Position numbers and translations under genes: made by a program
From: a virus
IMG/VR virus record: IMGVR_UViG_3300025147_000035
Location: 1-27,657 of that record
Length of the DNA: 27,657 bases
Reading direction: 5' to 3' (one strand)
In this document: positions 1 through 8,837 of the stretch, piece after piece
How positions within the stretch are numbered: position 1 is the stretch's first letter
Layout of the letters: the number at the start of each line of letters is the position of its first letter
Notes under the pieces: generated by a model
What the model saw: only the letters and a program-made list of their open reading frames with translations
What the model was told of the DNA's origin: nothing
Database searches by the model: none

Positions 1-6
1 CTCCTT
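1..6 (-). promoter_or_regulatory. Ribosome binding site of a gene beyond the window edge
   Basis: On the minus strand these bases read AAGGAG, a full Shine-Dalgarno sequence that overlaps the TAA stop of the tail fibre gene (TAAGGAG). A translationally linked gene, most likely a tail fibre assembly protein or another late gene, should start a few bases past the window edge. That identity is inferred from position only. Confidence 0.6.
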
Positions 7-1744
7 AAAAGGTGTATTCGGAAAGAGCGACAGCAAAGTTGATGGTCCCGGTGCTAGCTGAGTCCACGTAGTAAATTGTCTGAGGGGTTGTGATTGGTAT
101 CTCATGGAAGGGCGCAACAATGCCGCCGCCCACACCGGTGTTAGAGATCGCCAGCGTCAGGGTTCCGATGGAAGCGCCAGACCCTCCAATAGATGCCGCC
201 AAGTTTGACCCGGACGCGCTAGATGTAATGGTTAGCGTGCCATGGCACGATTTCGCATTTAGCGGCGCGTAGGTGCTGATATTCAGTGCGGTAGCCGTAC
301 CTTGCTGGGTAGCCGTGCTGAGTACAGTTGTAAGGACGGTAAATACAGTCCTGTCCGTCTGATAACCTATCGTGAATAAGCTGCTGGCAATTCGCTGCAC
401 GCTGACAAGGGCGGACGCTGTATACCCAGCGGGCATATTTGCGCCACCGTAAACCTCTGGCGCCGCCGTCGAAGTTGCGTTAACGGAAAGTAATGCTGAT
501 ACCCCTGTTGTCGGGTTGTAGATAGCGTATACGGCAATATATCCAGTAGCCGGAACGACGCCTGTATCCATCCCGCCAACACCGGAGCCCGCAAGGTTTA
601 TCGTCTTGCTGAAGTTGCTGAGCAGCCATGGAGCGCCGCCGAGAGCGGACTTCACCGCCACCTCGTCAGCAGTAAATGTCGCTGTTGCGCTGGCAGCCGC
701 AATCGACATTTTGCCATTGCGAATACCGCCGACAACTGCCGCCATCTGTTGGAGCTGAACTGCATGCTGGGATTGAGTTGCCGGACCAACCTGCTGGGCG
801 CCACCAGTACAGCCAAGCAAGACCCAGGAGTTGAGCGTCGAGTGCCACATCACCTCGGCCTTACCGCCTGCGACGAATTCGCCGCCCTGCAACGGAGAGT
901 GAGATCCGCCAATAATCGCGTTAGGTCCGATACCATTGGGGCTGAAAGTCGCGGTCGTAGGGTTCGCGGTCTTTACCTCGAACTCCAGCACCATGCCGTC
1001 AGTCAGTGTGGTGATTGCTGGAAAATAACTGCACTTGTAAACGCCTGCGGTGCCGAAATCTTTCGCATACCCCATGTTGTTGGCTTGGATAGCTGGAACA
1101 AGCCCAGCAGGAAGCAGCGGAGCTGATGCGTACTGCGCAATGCTTGCCGATGTGATCGTGGTTTGCCCGTAAGCCACGGTGACCACGTATAGGCCGACAT
1201 AGCCGCTATCCGGCGCGGGCGTGACTTGGCTGCCAGTGGTGGCCATAACGCCAGCTTTGGCCTGAACAACAACCGCGCCCTGACGCGACGTATTCTGCGT
1301 AAGCCCGTTATTCCCAAGCCCGCTGAATGGGGCGGAAGGGTTCGCGCTGTTGTAGTAGGGCAAAAGAACGGGGATTGCGTCCACGTCCTGGTATGCAGCT
1401 TCGATCAGGTAGTTGATGGACTTGCCTGACGTGCCCGGGGCGGCGCAGGTCAGGGTGACCGAATCAAGAAGTACACCCTGCTTTACGATTGAGTGAGTCG
1501 TATCTGCGGCCAGGCTTGAATAGGCAGTGGAGTCGATGTTGGCTGAGGCATATATTTCGCCTGGCGCCACAACGACCTGAAGCGATGCCGGGCCGGTAGG
1601 CGTTACCGCAAAGCCGTTGGCAATCGTGCTGGTGCCGAGCATGGATGCCGAGAGCTTGGCCAGGCCGATCATGGAGTCCTTCGCTATTTGCAGCAAGGTT
1701 GTCTCTGGCAGAATCTGGCCAGGGTAAACGATCTGTCTGTCCAT
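5..1744 (-). CDS. Tail fibre / receptor-binding protein
   Basis: A 579-residue protein at the distal end of a Mu-like baseplate operon, where such phages carry the fibre that contacts the host surface. The N-terminus (MDRQIVYPGQ, then 'TLLQIAKDSMIGLAKLS') is probably the baseplate-binding part. The rest is rich in Gly, Ser, Thr and Ala with alternating hydrophobics, as in beta-structured fibres. A region near residues 230-320 (FSPNGIGPNAI... ending SWVLLG) resembles repeats seen in Pseudomonas phage fibres. The frame is open back to 1771, but the chosen ATG at 1744 has GGGGA six bases upstream. The upstream alternative would lie inside a terminator hairpin. It is separated from the preceding baseplate gene by that terminator, so its expression probably needs readthrough or antitermination. 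The receptor cannot be told from sequence. Confidence 0.82.
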   Translation of the reverse strand: MDRQIVYPGQILPETTLLQIAKDSMIGLAKLSASMLGTSTIANGFAVTPTGPASLQVVVAPGEIYASANIDSTAYSSLAADTTHSIVKQGVLLDSVTLTCAAPGTSGKSINYLIEAAYQDVDAIPVLLPYYNSANPSAPFSGLGNNGLTQNTSRQGAVVVQAKAGVMATTGSQVTPAPDSGYVGLYVVTVAYGQTTITSASIAQYASAPLLPAGLVPAIQANNMGYAKDFGTAGVYKCSYFPAITTLTDGMVLEFEVKTANPTTATFSPNGIGPNAIIGGSHSPLQGGEFVAGGKAEVMWHSTLNSWVLLGCTGGAQQVGPATQSQHAVQLQQMAAVVGGIRNGKMSIAAASATATFTADEVAVKSALGGAPWLLSNFSKTINLAGSGVGGMDTGVVPATGYIAVYAIYNPTTGVSALLSVNATSTAAPEVYGGANMPAGYTASALVSVQRIASSLFTIGYQTDRTVFTVLTTVLSTATQQGTATALNISTYAPLNAKSCHGTLTITSSASGSNLAASIGGSGASIGTLTLAISNTGVGGGIVAPFHEIPITTPQTIYYVDSASTGTINFAVALSEYTF

Positions 1745-1756
1745 GAAATCCCCAAT

Positions 1757-1779
1757 AAAAAGCCCGCTCAAGGCGGGCT
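1757..1779 (-). terminator. Rho-independent terminator before the tail fibre gene
   Basis: On the minus strand AGCCCGC, a 5-base loop (CTTGA) and GCGGGCT form a perfect 7-bp stem followed by TTTTT. It lies in the 55-base gap between the I-type baseplate gene and the tail fibre start. It is an intra-operon terminator or attenuator that sets fibre expression apart from the rest of the tail. Confidence 0.8.
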
Positions 1780-1799
1780 GAAGTGTGATTTGGTTTGAG

Positions 1800-2462
1800 T
1801 TAGCTGGTGATGCGGTACCAGACCGTTGTCGCTATAGGCTTGGCTGCCTCGATAGCGGCAACGATGTCGGCATCTGTCACTTGTGGAGAAATCTGCGAGG
1901 CTGGAGCCAGTCCGCCGGTTCTGGATAGGCCGAACCAATTCGTGCGGATGCCGGGCCAATTTCCAGCGCCCGCGCCGAGCGGCCGATAAACCGTGACAAA
2001 GGCCTGATAGGGCGACACCACAGACCCAAGCAGTCCGGGCCCGGAGCTGCCCAGATAGAAATTAAGGCCCAGCCCGCCAACGTCTTGCGGGCGGGCAGGC
2101 TCGATAACCAAGGGGCTGCGCCCGGTCAGGTCAAACAACACCTGTTCCATGCCATGGCGCGTTGTCCGCTCCCTGAAAATATTGATCAGAATGCGATTCA
2201 GGTAGCTCTGATCAGCCTGAGCCGAATAGCGCACCAGACCACTACCGAAGAAGTCCAGCGCGATCAGGTCGAGCCAGCTATCCGAAGCGGTCTTTATCCG
2301 AGTCTGGGCCTTTGCATATAGATAGAGGGCGTACCCCCAGGAGATTGACTGGGCGTACCCCCACAGAAGCGCATCGAGTAGAGGGTTGCTGTCGCTAAAC
2401 CAGCCGACGGGCAGCAGGCTCTTCAGCCGGCCGAACATGTCCGTTTGATCACCGACACTCAT
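1800..2462 (-). CDS. Baseplate / tail protein, Mu gp48 or P2 gpI type
   Basis: A 220-residue protein directly after the J-like wedge gene (TAA then ATG with no gap). It occupies the position of P2 gpI and Mu gp48, which join the baseplate rim to the fibre. The N-terminal half is helical (DMFGRLKSLLPVGWF, then a Trp/Tyr-rich helix near residues 33-55). Residues 60-110 carry the pattern typical of the family: LDLIALDFFG, an SYLNRILINIF helix and TTRHGMEQVLFDLTG. The C-terminal half is Gly-rich. The assignment rests on gene order plus this pattern; homology is recalled, not searched. Confidence 0.75.
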   Translation of the reverse strand: MSVGDQTDMFGRLKSLLPVGWFSDSNPLLDALLWGYAQSISWGYALYLYAKAQTRIKTASDSWLDLIALDFFGSGLVRYSAQADQSYLNRILINIFRERTTRHGMEQVLFDLTGRSPLVIEPARPQDVGGLGLNFYLGSSGPGLLGSVVSPYQAFVTVYRPLGAGAGNWPGIRTNWFGLSRTGGLAPASQISPQVTDADIVAAIEAAKPIATTVWYRITS

Positions 2463-3590
2463 TTAGGCCACCGTGATTGCGCCAGGTCGAATGACCTGCT
2501 TTTGGGTTGCGGCAATGTCTGCCGTTGATCCGTTGAGCAGGACCGCTGACACGTTGGTGATGGCTGGACTGACTGCGTAGGCAATGGCTGCCAGCTGTGT
2601 GTAGGGCAGGATTTGCCCAAGCTTGAGGCTGGCGATATACGACTGGATCGCAGTGGTCACCAGAGCCACCACGACGCTATGCGTCACCGATGAGTCGGTA
2701 GTGATGACCATTCCGGCGCTCGCAGATACCAGCGAAGGGCCGAACACCCCATAGCGACTGGTGAATGGTCGCGCCGTCTCGATAGCGGATGCTGCTGATG
2801 CCAGAAATGTGCTTGAGGGTGCTCCGCTGCCGTCGTCCACCACCGCATAGAAGTAGCCATACAGCGTGTTGCCGCTGTAGTCCTGATTCTCGGTCAGCGT
2901 GTAGGTGACACCCTGCTGCATGGATGCCAGCGCGTAACCGATGGCTGCTTTCGTGCCCTTCGACAGCGACTGCACCCAAAGAATGAAGCGCGCGCGGAAG
3001 GCCGTGTCAGACTCAGGGTCGACGCCATTGGCGAAGACCGTAGCGTTCGTGACTGTATCGATACCGCTGATGCTGCCGACGATCACCGTCACCATGCCGA
3101 CCAGCGCGTTGCCTGCTGATCCCGCCGTGAGCGCAATGACCGGCACCGTTACCGACGAGGTGCCGGCCGGGATCAGATAGCCGCCGAGCGTGGCGTTATA
3201 AAGGGCGTTCGTAGTGTCGATTGTTACCGTGAATTGCTGCGAGCCATCAGCCGAAGCAACCAGAGCGCCGACAGGGACCATAGCGGCAGTGGTCGCCGTG
3301 AACCGTGAGTAAGTGACGCTGCCAGTAGCAAAGTTGGCCGACAGCCGAGGAAAGCCAAAGTCCGCCATCCAGCTGTCAAGGTCGGGACCTGCACAGGTCG
3401 AGGCGCGCGTATTGATCAGCAGCGTGACGATCAGTTGCTGGAGCCATTGCAGGGCGCTGGCGTTACTTTCTGCGCAGGACCGAAGGATCGAGCCGATGGT
3501 GAAGTCAACAAGGCCTGCCGCCCTCCCCTGTATAGCTGATACCTGATCGCGCACCAGGTCAGTGAAGCTCTTGATATTGAGCGATGCCAT
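2463..3590 (-). CDS. Baseplate J-like wedge protein
   Basis: A 375-residue baseplate wedge subunit of the P2 gpJ / Mu gp47 family. It forms the periphery of the contractile-tail baseplate with gpW and gpI. It shows the family's start (SFTDLVRDQVSAIQGR, then DFTIGSILRSCAESNA) and the long beta-rich middle. The signature near residues 190-215, with GVDPESDTAFRARF followed by QSLSKGTKAAIGYA, is close to the usual 'ETDEALRARL...G' motif. A conserved C-terminal region follows with a helix ending in LKLGQILPYTQL. It starts at an ATG one base after the stop of the gp25-like gene (TGATATG). Confidence 0.92.
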   Translation of the reverse strand: MASLNIKSFTDLVRDQVSAIQGRAAGLVDFTIGSILRSCAESNASALQWLQQLIVTLLINTRASTCAGPDLDSWMADFGFPRLSANFATGSVTYSRFTATTAAMVPVGALVASADGSQQFTVTIDTTNALYNATLGGYLIPAGTSSVTVPVIALTAGSAGNALVGMVTVIVGSISGIDTVTNATVFANGVDPESDTAFRARFILWVQSLSKGTKAAIGYALASMQQGVTYTLTENQDYSGNTLYGYFYAVVDDGSGAPSSTFLASAASAIETARPFTSRYGVFGPSLVSASAGMVITTDSSVTHSVVVALVTTAIQSYIASLKLGQILPYTQLAAIAYAVSPAITNVSAVLLNGSTADIAATQKQVIRPGAITVA

Positions 3591-3591
3591 A

Positions 3592-3957
3592 TCAGCGATT
3601 TACCTCAAATGAGAGCGTTACCGGCTCGCCAGATGGCGCATCGGCGTAGCTGACAGCTACGGCCAGAGTGTCGTTCTGCGCCGACACCCGAATTACCGGC
3701 GCCGGAGTTTTCGTGACGCAATCCTCGAGCAGGATCTGCCCGCGAATCAGCGCGATGACCTCGGGGATATTGATCAGCGCGCCGACGTACCGGCCAAGCC
3801 CCGCGCCATACTCGGGATGGAACAGGTAATCGCCGGGGTTGGTGATCAGCCTGCGCAGAAGTCGCTGCTTGCCGCGATCCATCCCGGAGACGGTCGATAG
3901 ATCGCCGGTCGGCGATAGCGAAAGATCGCCGTCGACGTAGTGGTTCAGGTCATTCAT
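3592..3957 (-). CDS. Baseplate wedge protein, gp25/gpW-like (Mu gp46 type)
   Basis: A 121-residue member of the T4 gp25 / P2 gpW / Mu gp46 group, the wedge component that touches the sheath's first ring. Typical features are a short beta start (DLSLSPTGDLSTVSGMDRGKQRLLRRL), the loop 'TNPGDYLFHPEYGAGLGRYVG' with the family's PEYG-type turn, and a helix 'EVIALIRGQILLEDCV' followed by a beta tail. Length and position between spike and J-like genes fit. The ATG overlaps the stop of the spike gene by four bases (ATGA), indicating coupled translation. Confidence 0.88.
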   Translation of the reverse strand: MNDLNHYVDGDLSLSPTGDLSTVSGMDRGKQRLLRRLITNPGDYLFHPEYGAGLGRYVGALINIPEVIALIRGQILLEDCVTKTPAPVIRVSAQNDTLAVAVSYADAPSGEPVTLSFEVNR

Positions 3958-4511
3958 GGGACTGGTACCAAGGAAGTGTCGCTGCCGGACTGAACGCCGC
4001 TGGTTCTGTGCGTTTTCAGGCTTATGGTGTCCGCTACAACGTCGCCACCGGTTACCGTCAGCGTGTGATCCATCGCAACGGGACCACCTGTAAAGTTGTG
4101 CTGCGGCGCGTCATAGCTGATGGATACGCTGGAATGCAGCGATACCGTGCCGTCATTCTTGAATTTGAGCAGCGAGCCGCTCTGATGCATGATCCATGTC
4201 TCGCCAGAAGGCACGGCTGGCGGTGGATTTGCGTCACTGAAATAGCGCCCAGTGACATGCCCCAAGTTCAGATCGCCACCATCAAACGAGACGGCCACCT
4301 CATCGCCAAGCTGCGGCCCGGTCAGTACGCCCCAGCCATTGCCCACGCCCAGCGCCGAAAGCTGAATCCATCCGGTGTCGAACCCTTCGGGCTGAACCGT
4401 CACCTTCACGCTATGGCTTGTTGGGTCGTAGCCGGAGATCGTGCCCTTGCGCGGCGCCGAGCTTCCGTCGCCCCGGTGTAGCCGGAGCGCGTTGGTCAAT
4501 TGTCCGATCAC
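3954..4511 (-). CDS. Baseplate spike / assembly protein V (Mu gp45-like)
   Basis: A 185-residue protein in the position of the membrane-piercing central spike (P2 gpV, Mu gp45). Residues about 15-90 form the OB-like domain pattern: GTISGYDPTSHSVKVTVQPEG, DTGWIQLSALG, GPQLGDEVAVSFDGGDLNLGHVTG. The C-terminal half has short repeated beta stretches (GSLLKFKNDGTVSLHSSVSISYDAP), as in a beta-helical needle. I see no HxH metal-binding tip. Translation begins at a GTG that overlaps the previous stop (GTGA). Confidence 0.85.
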   Translation of the reverse strand: MIGQLTNALRLHRGDGSSAPRKGTISGYDPTSHSVKVTVQPEGFDTGWIQLSALGVGNGWGVLTGPQLGDEVAVSFDGGDLNLGHVTGRYFSDANPPPAVPSGETWIMHQSGSLLKFKNDGTVSLHSSVSISYDAPQHNFTGGPVAMDHTLTVTGGDVVADTISLKTHRTSGVQSGSDTSLVPVP

Positions 4512-5611
4512 GGCAGCACCATCGAATTAGGGTTATGGTTCTTGGCCGTCAGGCTCATCGTGTAGCCGCTTTCGAAGCTCATCGAGCGCCGAACCGAGTC
4601 GGCGTAATACAGCTGATCGAAAGTCGAGTCGGTGCCTTCTATGCGTACGATCGTGTTCGGCGCTAGCAGGTTGTCACCCGGCATCGACGCGCTCATGCGC
4701 ATTTCGTGGGCGGTGATTTGCTTATGGGTGGCCTGGGCCAATGCCTGCGCGCCCTGCCGATCTAAGCCACTGCGCACGATGCTGTACACCTGACGCTTGG
4801 CGACGGCTTGCCCCGGAGCTATACCTTTGGCGCTGCTGTTTGGGTAGGTTTCGGTGTAGGCCTTGCCGTTCTTCCACGAACGAACCTCGACCGTCACGCC
4901 CTTAGCCAGGGTCAGGTCGCGTTCAAACTGCAAGGTTTCCACGTTGCTCTGCGGGAATGCGGTCAGGTTGGCCGCATGCCAGTGGATGACGTACTGATCA
5001 GTTAGGGCGGGATCAAGCGCTGGCTCGTAATGCAGTTCGTTGCCGGTCACGTAGACCTGAAAGCCATCGATTCCGGCGAAGTAGGACAGCAAATCCCACT
5101 CGGTGCGCTCGTCCGTGACGTGCGTGTGATCGTATTTGGTGATCGCGCCGACGTTGTTCTTGGTTGCCGTGACGACTGGTGTCAGGCCGTGCCGCTTGGC
5201 CAGAAGTGTCGCCACTTGGCTGGTGGTGTAGTTGGAAAACTTCTCGCTGGTCTTTGTGTCGATAAACTTGCTGGTGTAGTCGCGACCCTCGGCGGTGACT
5301 TCGAACTTGGCTGGGTCGAAATGCCACTTATCCACGCCGCCGAGTATCAGGTTTTTCGTGTCCCAGGCGTTCTGGCCGATGATCGTGGCGCTGATTGATA
5401 TCTCGATATCGGTCTGCGAACTCCACCAGTTCAAGGTGCCCATATCAATCGGCATGGCCGACAGCGCGAACACGATAGAGAATGTGTCAGCCGAGTAGAA
5501 CGAGTTCTCATCGACATCCCACGACACAAATGGCACCGCTACCCCTGCGAGCAGGACGTAGCCCTCAACTTGCCGCGCCTCGGAAGGCGCGAACGGGTCA
5601 TTGACGTCCAT
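4508..5611 (-). CDS. Baseplate hub protein, Mu gp44 / P2 gpD-like
   Basis: A 367-residue hub subunit on which the spike sits, related to T4 gp27, Mu gp44 and the P2 late control D family. Features are an N-terminal beta domain (PFVSWDVDENSFYSADTFSIVFAL), a second beta domain with 'AKFEVTAEGRDYTSKFIDTK', and a helix 'YTTSQVATLLAKRHGLTPVV'. A conserved stretch 'ERTEWDLLSYFAGIDGFQVYV' is characteristic of Mu gp44-type hubs. The C-terminal end contains 'GTDSTFDQLYYADSVRRSMS'. The ATG is preceded by GGGG and lies three bases after the stop of the previous baseplate gene. Confidence 0.88.
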   Translation of the reverse strand: MDVNDPFAPSEARQVEGYVLLAGVAVPFVSWDVDENSFYSADTFSIVFALSAMPIDMGTLNWWSSQTDIEISISATIIGQNAWDTKNLILGGVDKWHFDPAKFEVTAEGRDYTSKFIDTKTSEKFSNYTTSQVATLLAKRHGLTPVVTATKNNVGAITKYDHTHVTDERTEWDLLSYFAGIDGFQVYVTGNELHYEPALDPALTDQYVIHWHAANLTAFPQSNVETLQFERDLTLAKGVTVEVRSWKNGKAYTETYPNSSAKGIAPGQAVAKRQVYSIVRSGLDRQGAQALAQATHKQITAHEMRMSASMPGDNLLAPNTIVRIEGTDSTFDQLYYADSVRRSMSFESGYTMSLTAKNHNPNSMVLP

Positions 5612-5614
5612 GAA

Positions 5615-6598
5615 TTACCCCTGCGGAAATTTGACGGTTTGAATGCCGGTGATTTGCGGGTCGGTGATGCTGTTCGCCGCCGCAACCTTGGTCCATTGCG
5701 ACTGGTCGCCGTACTGATCGGCTGACAGGCGCTGCAGACTGGTGTTGCCGGTGGTTACGCTCACCGTGCCGTTGGCCAGCGGGCCAGACAGGACGTTTTT
5801 CTGTAGTCGCCCGAGGACGCTCTGCATCTGGTACAGCGGCGCCAGTTGAGTAACAGCGTTCGCCTGCCGCAGCAGGTTGTTCGCAGCATTCGATACCGGG
5901 TTGCCGGGGATAAGGCCGCCCAAGGTGGTGATGTCCGACACCGAGGCGCCGACCTGGGCAATCACCGACTGGACCATCTGCTGCGCTGCGACGATTGGCC
6001 GGATAACCGACTGGATCGTCTCGACCGTCTGGTTCGCAAAGTCCTGCACTTGCGCCACGGAAGCCTTCACCGTGTTGATGGTGTCGGTAATGGCCGAGAC
6101 GTTGATGATCTTGGCCAAACCTAAGGACTTGCCGATATCGCTATTGATCAGTCCGTCAAGCGAACCAGACATAGCGTTTTTCGTGACTGGCGCATCGAGG
6201 CGCTCTACCACCACCAGCTCAATGGTGTAGAAGCGCCGGTACTGGTGCTCGAAGCGCGGCACAAACGAGGCGACGACGACAGAGAAGTAGTACTCGCCAA
6301 GGTTGAAGTCCACCGCATTGCCGGTGTCGCGCATAGTTTCCAGCTCTTTAACCCTGGCCCCCGCCGTCGCACCAACCATCCAGCCAGACCACGACAAGTT
6401 GTCGTAATCCACGCCCAGCACGTCAACGGTCCGCTTTCCGCCGACCAGCTTGTGAATCACCGTCTGCTGCTTGCCTGCGCCCGGCGTTGCCGACTCAGGA
6501 ACCTCAAGCCCTGCGAATTCGACACCACCCACAATCAGGCGCGTTGCGTACGGATCGCCGCCCGGCGCGAAGTTATCTAAAAAGCTCATGAAGCCCAT
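5615..6598 (-). CDS. Baseplate / DNA circularization-type protein with LysM-like C-terminus
   Basis: A 327-residue protein between tape measure and hub, where Mu gp43 (DNA circularization N-terminal family) and similar tail-tip genes lie. The first 120 residues form a compact beta domain (ATRLIVGGVEFAGLEVPESA, then 'NLSWSGWMVG'). The middle is a long helical part rich in Val, Gln and Asn (about 130-260). The C-terminus 'TSLQRLSADQYGDQSQWTKV' resembles a LysM-like baseplate motif that binds neighbouring proteins rather than cell wall. The first ATG is preferred because AAGGGG lies eight bases upstream; another ATG is three codons further in. Confidence 0.72.
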   Translation of the reverse strand: MGFMSFLDNFAPGGDPYATRLIVGGVEFAGLEVPESATPGAGKQQTVIHKLVGGKRTVDVLGVDYDNLSWSGWMVGATAGARVKELETMRDTGNAVDFNLGEYYFSVVVASFVPRFEHQYRRFYTIELVVVERLDAPVTKNAMSGSLDGLINSDIGKSLGLAKIINVSAITDTINTVKASVAQVQDFANQTVETIQSVIRPIVAAQQMVQSVIAQVGASVSDITTLGGLIPGNPVSNAANNLLRQANAVTQLAPLYQMQSVLGRLQKNVLSGPLANGTVSVTTGNTSLQRLSADQYGDQSQWTKVAAANSITDPQITGIQTVKFPQG

Positions 6599-6601
6599 CG
6601 G

Positions 6602-8569
6602 TTAACCCCTTCGATAAACGGCGCTCGGCGTTCCGGGCATTACCGGGTTGCGGAGCAGGTCGAAGCCTTGGGCTCCCGTGAGCGGTGCGGAAGCGGCTCT
6701 GGCCATGCGCTTAACGACCACATCAGTCAGTTGCTTGCCATCCAGAAAGAACTGATAGCTGTTGTTTCCATAGTCGTCCCTTTTTCCCGGCACAGGCACA
6801 ACCAATGGATCTTTACGTCCCCACTCAGTGCGAGGCTTATCACCGAAGTGAAACTTCTGCATCTGGAATGCCGCCGGGAGAATCGTATTCATTCCGGCAA
6901 TCAGGGTGTTAAACAAGGTTTGCCAGTACAGCAGAAAGACACCCTTGAACGTCTGGAATGCCCCGGCTATGTCGCCATGGAATAGCTGGACGATGCCGGT
7001 CTTTATGTCGCTCCATATAACCTTCAGCGCGCCGCTGATTTCCTTCCAGTTGTTCCACACCGCATAGGCTGCAAGAGCGACACCGGCGATGGCCAGGCCG
7101 ATCGGGTTGGCCAGAAGAAAGATTTTGCTCAGTAGAAGAAACCCGCGACCGGCAGCAATGACCATGTTGATCAGGCCGCCAGTGATCAGGAAGCCTGAAA
7201 ACAGCGCCAGAGCGCCAACTACGTCCTTTATCTGCTGCGGGTGCTTTTCAGCGTATTGTCCGGCGACATCAAGCCAGTGCGCGAGCTTTTCAAGTCCTCT
7301 AGTTACAACCGGCAGATATACCGTACCAATAAGGGCAAGGAAATTCTTCCATGCCTCTCCAGCAGCCAGTTCGGCACCTTCCGGAGATTGCCGGTACATC
7401 TGATAGGCCTGGCCGAAGCCCATCGATTTGCCGAAAATTGCCGCATCCTTCTCAAGTTTCGATCCGCTCAATACCAGAGGACCAAGGAGCTTTGAGGTTC
7501 CCCTGTTGAAATACTTCGCTTCGATCTCGGCAACCTGCTCATTTGACAGGTCCTTGCCGAATACCCGCCGAATCGCAGGAACAAGGACGCTATCGCTAAA
7601 TAGATCAGGCCTGCTTGCGTACATCGACAGGTACTTTTCAGAGAGTCCGCCAGTAACAGGCATCATTGCAACCATCATCTTTTTAGCGTCTTTTACCGAG
7701 AGATGAAGCTTGTCGACCGCTTCTCTGGTTAGCTTTACCTGCTCCGGACTGACGCCGACCTGTAGCAGGCCAAGCTTTGCCAAAAAGCCTTTTGCTTTGT
7801 TATCCATATGGCCGCCAACGAGCGAGCTGAACGAGGTCATCAGCGACGTGCCCGCCGAATCCCCAGACTGCGTTGACATGTATCCGGCGAATTGACCGTA
7901 CAAAAACTCTTTATCAAGTAGCGCGTAAGACATGCCGCCCGTCTTAGACGCCTTGTAATATTCGTTTGGATTAACACGGCCCTTGGAGCCGAAGTAAACT
8001 TTCGACATCCTGCCAAGCTCGTCCTGAAACTCATCCGGATGCATCATTACTTTGTCGCCGCGGTGCTCGAGAGCTTTTGCAGCATTCATTACCAGGCCGT
8101 CAACATCCTTCCCGCCATTGCGGATTCTTGCCGCAATCGAAAACTGCGAGAAAGCCGGGGCATTCTCAAGTGCGTGAGGTAGATTCCCCATCGCTGTATG
8201 CAGGTCTTGGATTAGTTTGATGTTGTCGGTAATGCTCATACCCAGATTTTTATGGGCATTCATTGAGGCTGCAGCGAATACTTTCTCGTTCTCAGCGGCA
8301 CTCAGGTTTAGCGTTGAAAAATCAGCTTTCGCCTGAGCAAGCTTCTTCGCTTCGTCAAGCGGGGCCTTAAGCAGTCCCGCTATCGCTAATCCAGCACCAA
8401 ACATGGCTGCGCCGATAGCCGCCTGCTTCCCAATAGACATAAGCTTGGAGTTCAGCTTGTCCGCATCCATACCGGCATGGTTCAGTCCTTTACTGATCGA
8501 GAGCAAGCCGGGCGTAACATGGTTGATCAATGACACCTTGACGGCGACCGCATATGATTCGATCGACAT
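6602..8569 (-). CDS. Tail tape measure protein
   Basis: The largest gene of the window (655 residues) encodes the protein that sets tail length and fills the tail lumen. It has a helical N-terminus (residues 1-100), a hydrophobic segment near 50-70 (AAIGAAMFGAGLAIAGLL) and a long soluble middle. Two strongly hydrophobic stretches follow near 455-480 and 490-510, typical of tape measure proteins that form a pore in the host membrane. I start it at ATG 8569. The frame is open to a TTG at 8578, but the ATG has AGGA upstream. Its first codons overlap the promoter of the plus-strand gene at 8600, so the two transcription units compete here. Confidence 0.9.
   Translation of the reverse strand: MSIESYAVAVKVSLINHVTPGLLSISKGLNHAGMDADKLNSKLMSIGKQAAIGAAMFGAGLAIAGLLKAPLDEAKKLAQAKADFSTLNLSAAENEKVFAAASMNAHKNLGMSITDNIKLIQDLHTAMGNLPHALENAPAFSQFSIAARIRNGGKDVDGLVMNAAKALEHRGDKVMMHPDEFQDELGRMSKVYFGSKGRVNPNEYYKASKTGGMSYALLDKEFLYGQFAGYMSTQSGDSAGTSLMTSFSSLVGGHMDNKAKGFLAKLGLLQVGVSPEQVKLTREAVDKLHLSVKDAKKMMVAMMPVTGGLSEKYLSMYASRPDLFSDSVLVPAIRRVFGKDLSNEQVAEIEAKYFNRGTSKLLGPLVLSGSKLEKDAAIFGKSMGFGQAYQMYRQSPEGAELAAGEAWKNFLALIGTVYLPVVTRGLEKLAHWLDVAGQYAEKHPQQIKDVVGALALFSGFLITGGLINMVIAAGRGFLLLSKIFLLANPIGLAIAGVALAAYAVWNNWKEISGALKVIWSDIKTGIVQLFHGDIAGAFQTFKGVFLLYWQTLFNTLIAGMNTILPAAFQMQKFHFGDKPRTEWGRKDPLVVPVPGKRDDYGNNSYQFFLDGKQLTDVVVKRMARAASAPLTGAQGFDLLRNPVMPGTPSAVYRRG
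8530..8558 (+). promoter_or_regulatory. Sigma70 promoter of the plus-strand moron
   Basis: On the plus strand ATGACA (8530-8535), a 17-base spacer and TATGAT (8553-8558) match the -35 and -10 consensus at five of six positions each. The start would be near 8565, about 35 bases before the ATG at 8600. The promoter is embedded, antisense, in the first codons of the tape measure gene. Such an autonomous promoter is typical of moron genes expressed from a silent prophage. Confidence 0.7.
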
Positions 8570-8599
8570 ACTGGGCAAATCCTATTGTGGAGTTTTTGG

Positions 8600-8832
8600 A
8601 TGGCAAGGAAAGGGCGAACTTTCGAGTGGCATGGAAACAAGGTTTACGAGGATGCTGCAGAGCCAAAAAAAGACAGCGCCAAGAAACCAGAAGACCAGGG
8701 TCGGTCAAAAAACAAACTTTAGGCGCTCTAGATGCGCTCGCGCTTTTCACCTTCAGCAGCGTCCTGATGGTTTTTTCTGGTATCGCGCTGTTTGCATTTT
8801 TGTTCGCGGTGTTCGCGGTTATTTTTGGATAA
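8600..8832 (+). CDS. Plus-strand moron: 40-residue protein, or 77-residue membrane protein by -1 frameshift
   Basis: Not a family I recognise. The zero frame runs from ATG 8600 (GGAG seven bases upstream) to TAG 8722 and encodes 40 residues, basic and hydrophilic (MARKGRTFEWHGNKVYEDAA..., ending SKNKL). Codons 36-38 are tcA AAA AAC, a perfect X XXY YYZ slippery heptamer at 8707-8713. A -1 slip enters a frame that continues to TAA 8830-8832. That frame adds 39 residues, nearly all hydrophobic (LALFTFSSVLMVFSGIALF..., ending FAVIFG): a membrane anchor. The frameshifted product would be about 77 residues, a soluble head and one or two membrane spans. It has its own promoter and terminator. Alternatives are two overlapping genes or a decayed gene with a one-base indel in the A run. 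Confidence 0.6.
8707..8713 (+). promoter_or_regulatory. Candidate -1 frameshift site A AAA AAC
   Basis: The heptamer AAAAAAC is in the correct phase (A-AAA-AAC) for tandem -1 slippage, three codons before the zero-frame stop. An AGGG lies about six bases upstream. A small GGCGC/GCGCT hairpin (from about 8724) lies downstream, a modest stimulator at best. The same heptamer, in the same phase, occurs at the tail chaperone gene of this phage. Confidence 0.5.
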
Positions 8833-8837
8833 CAAAA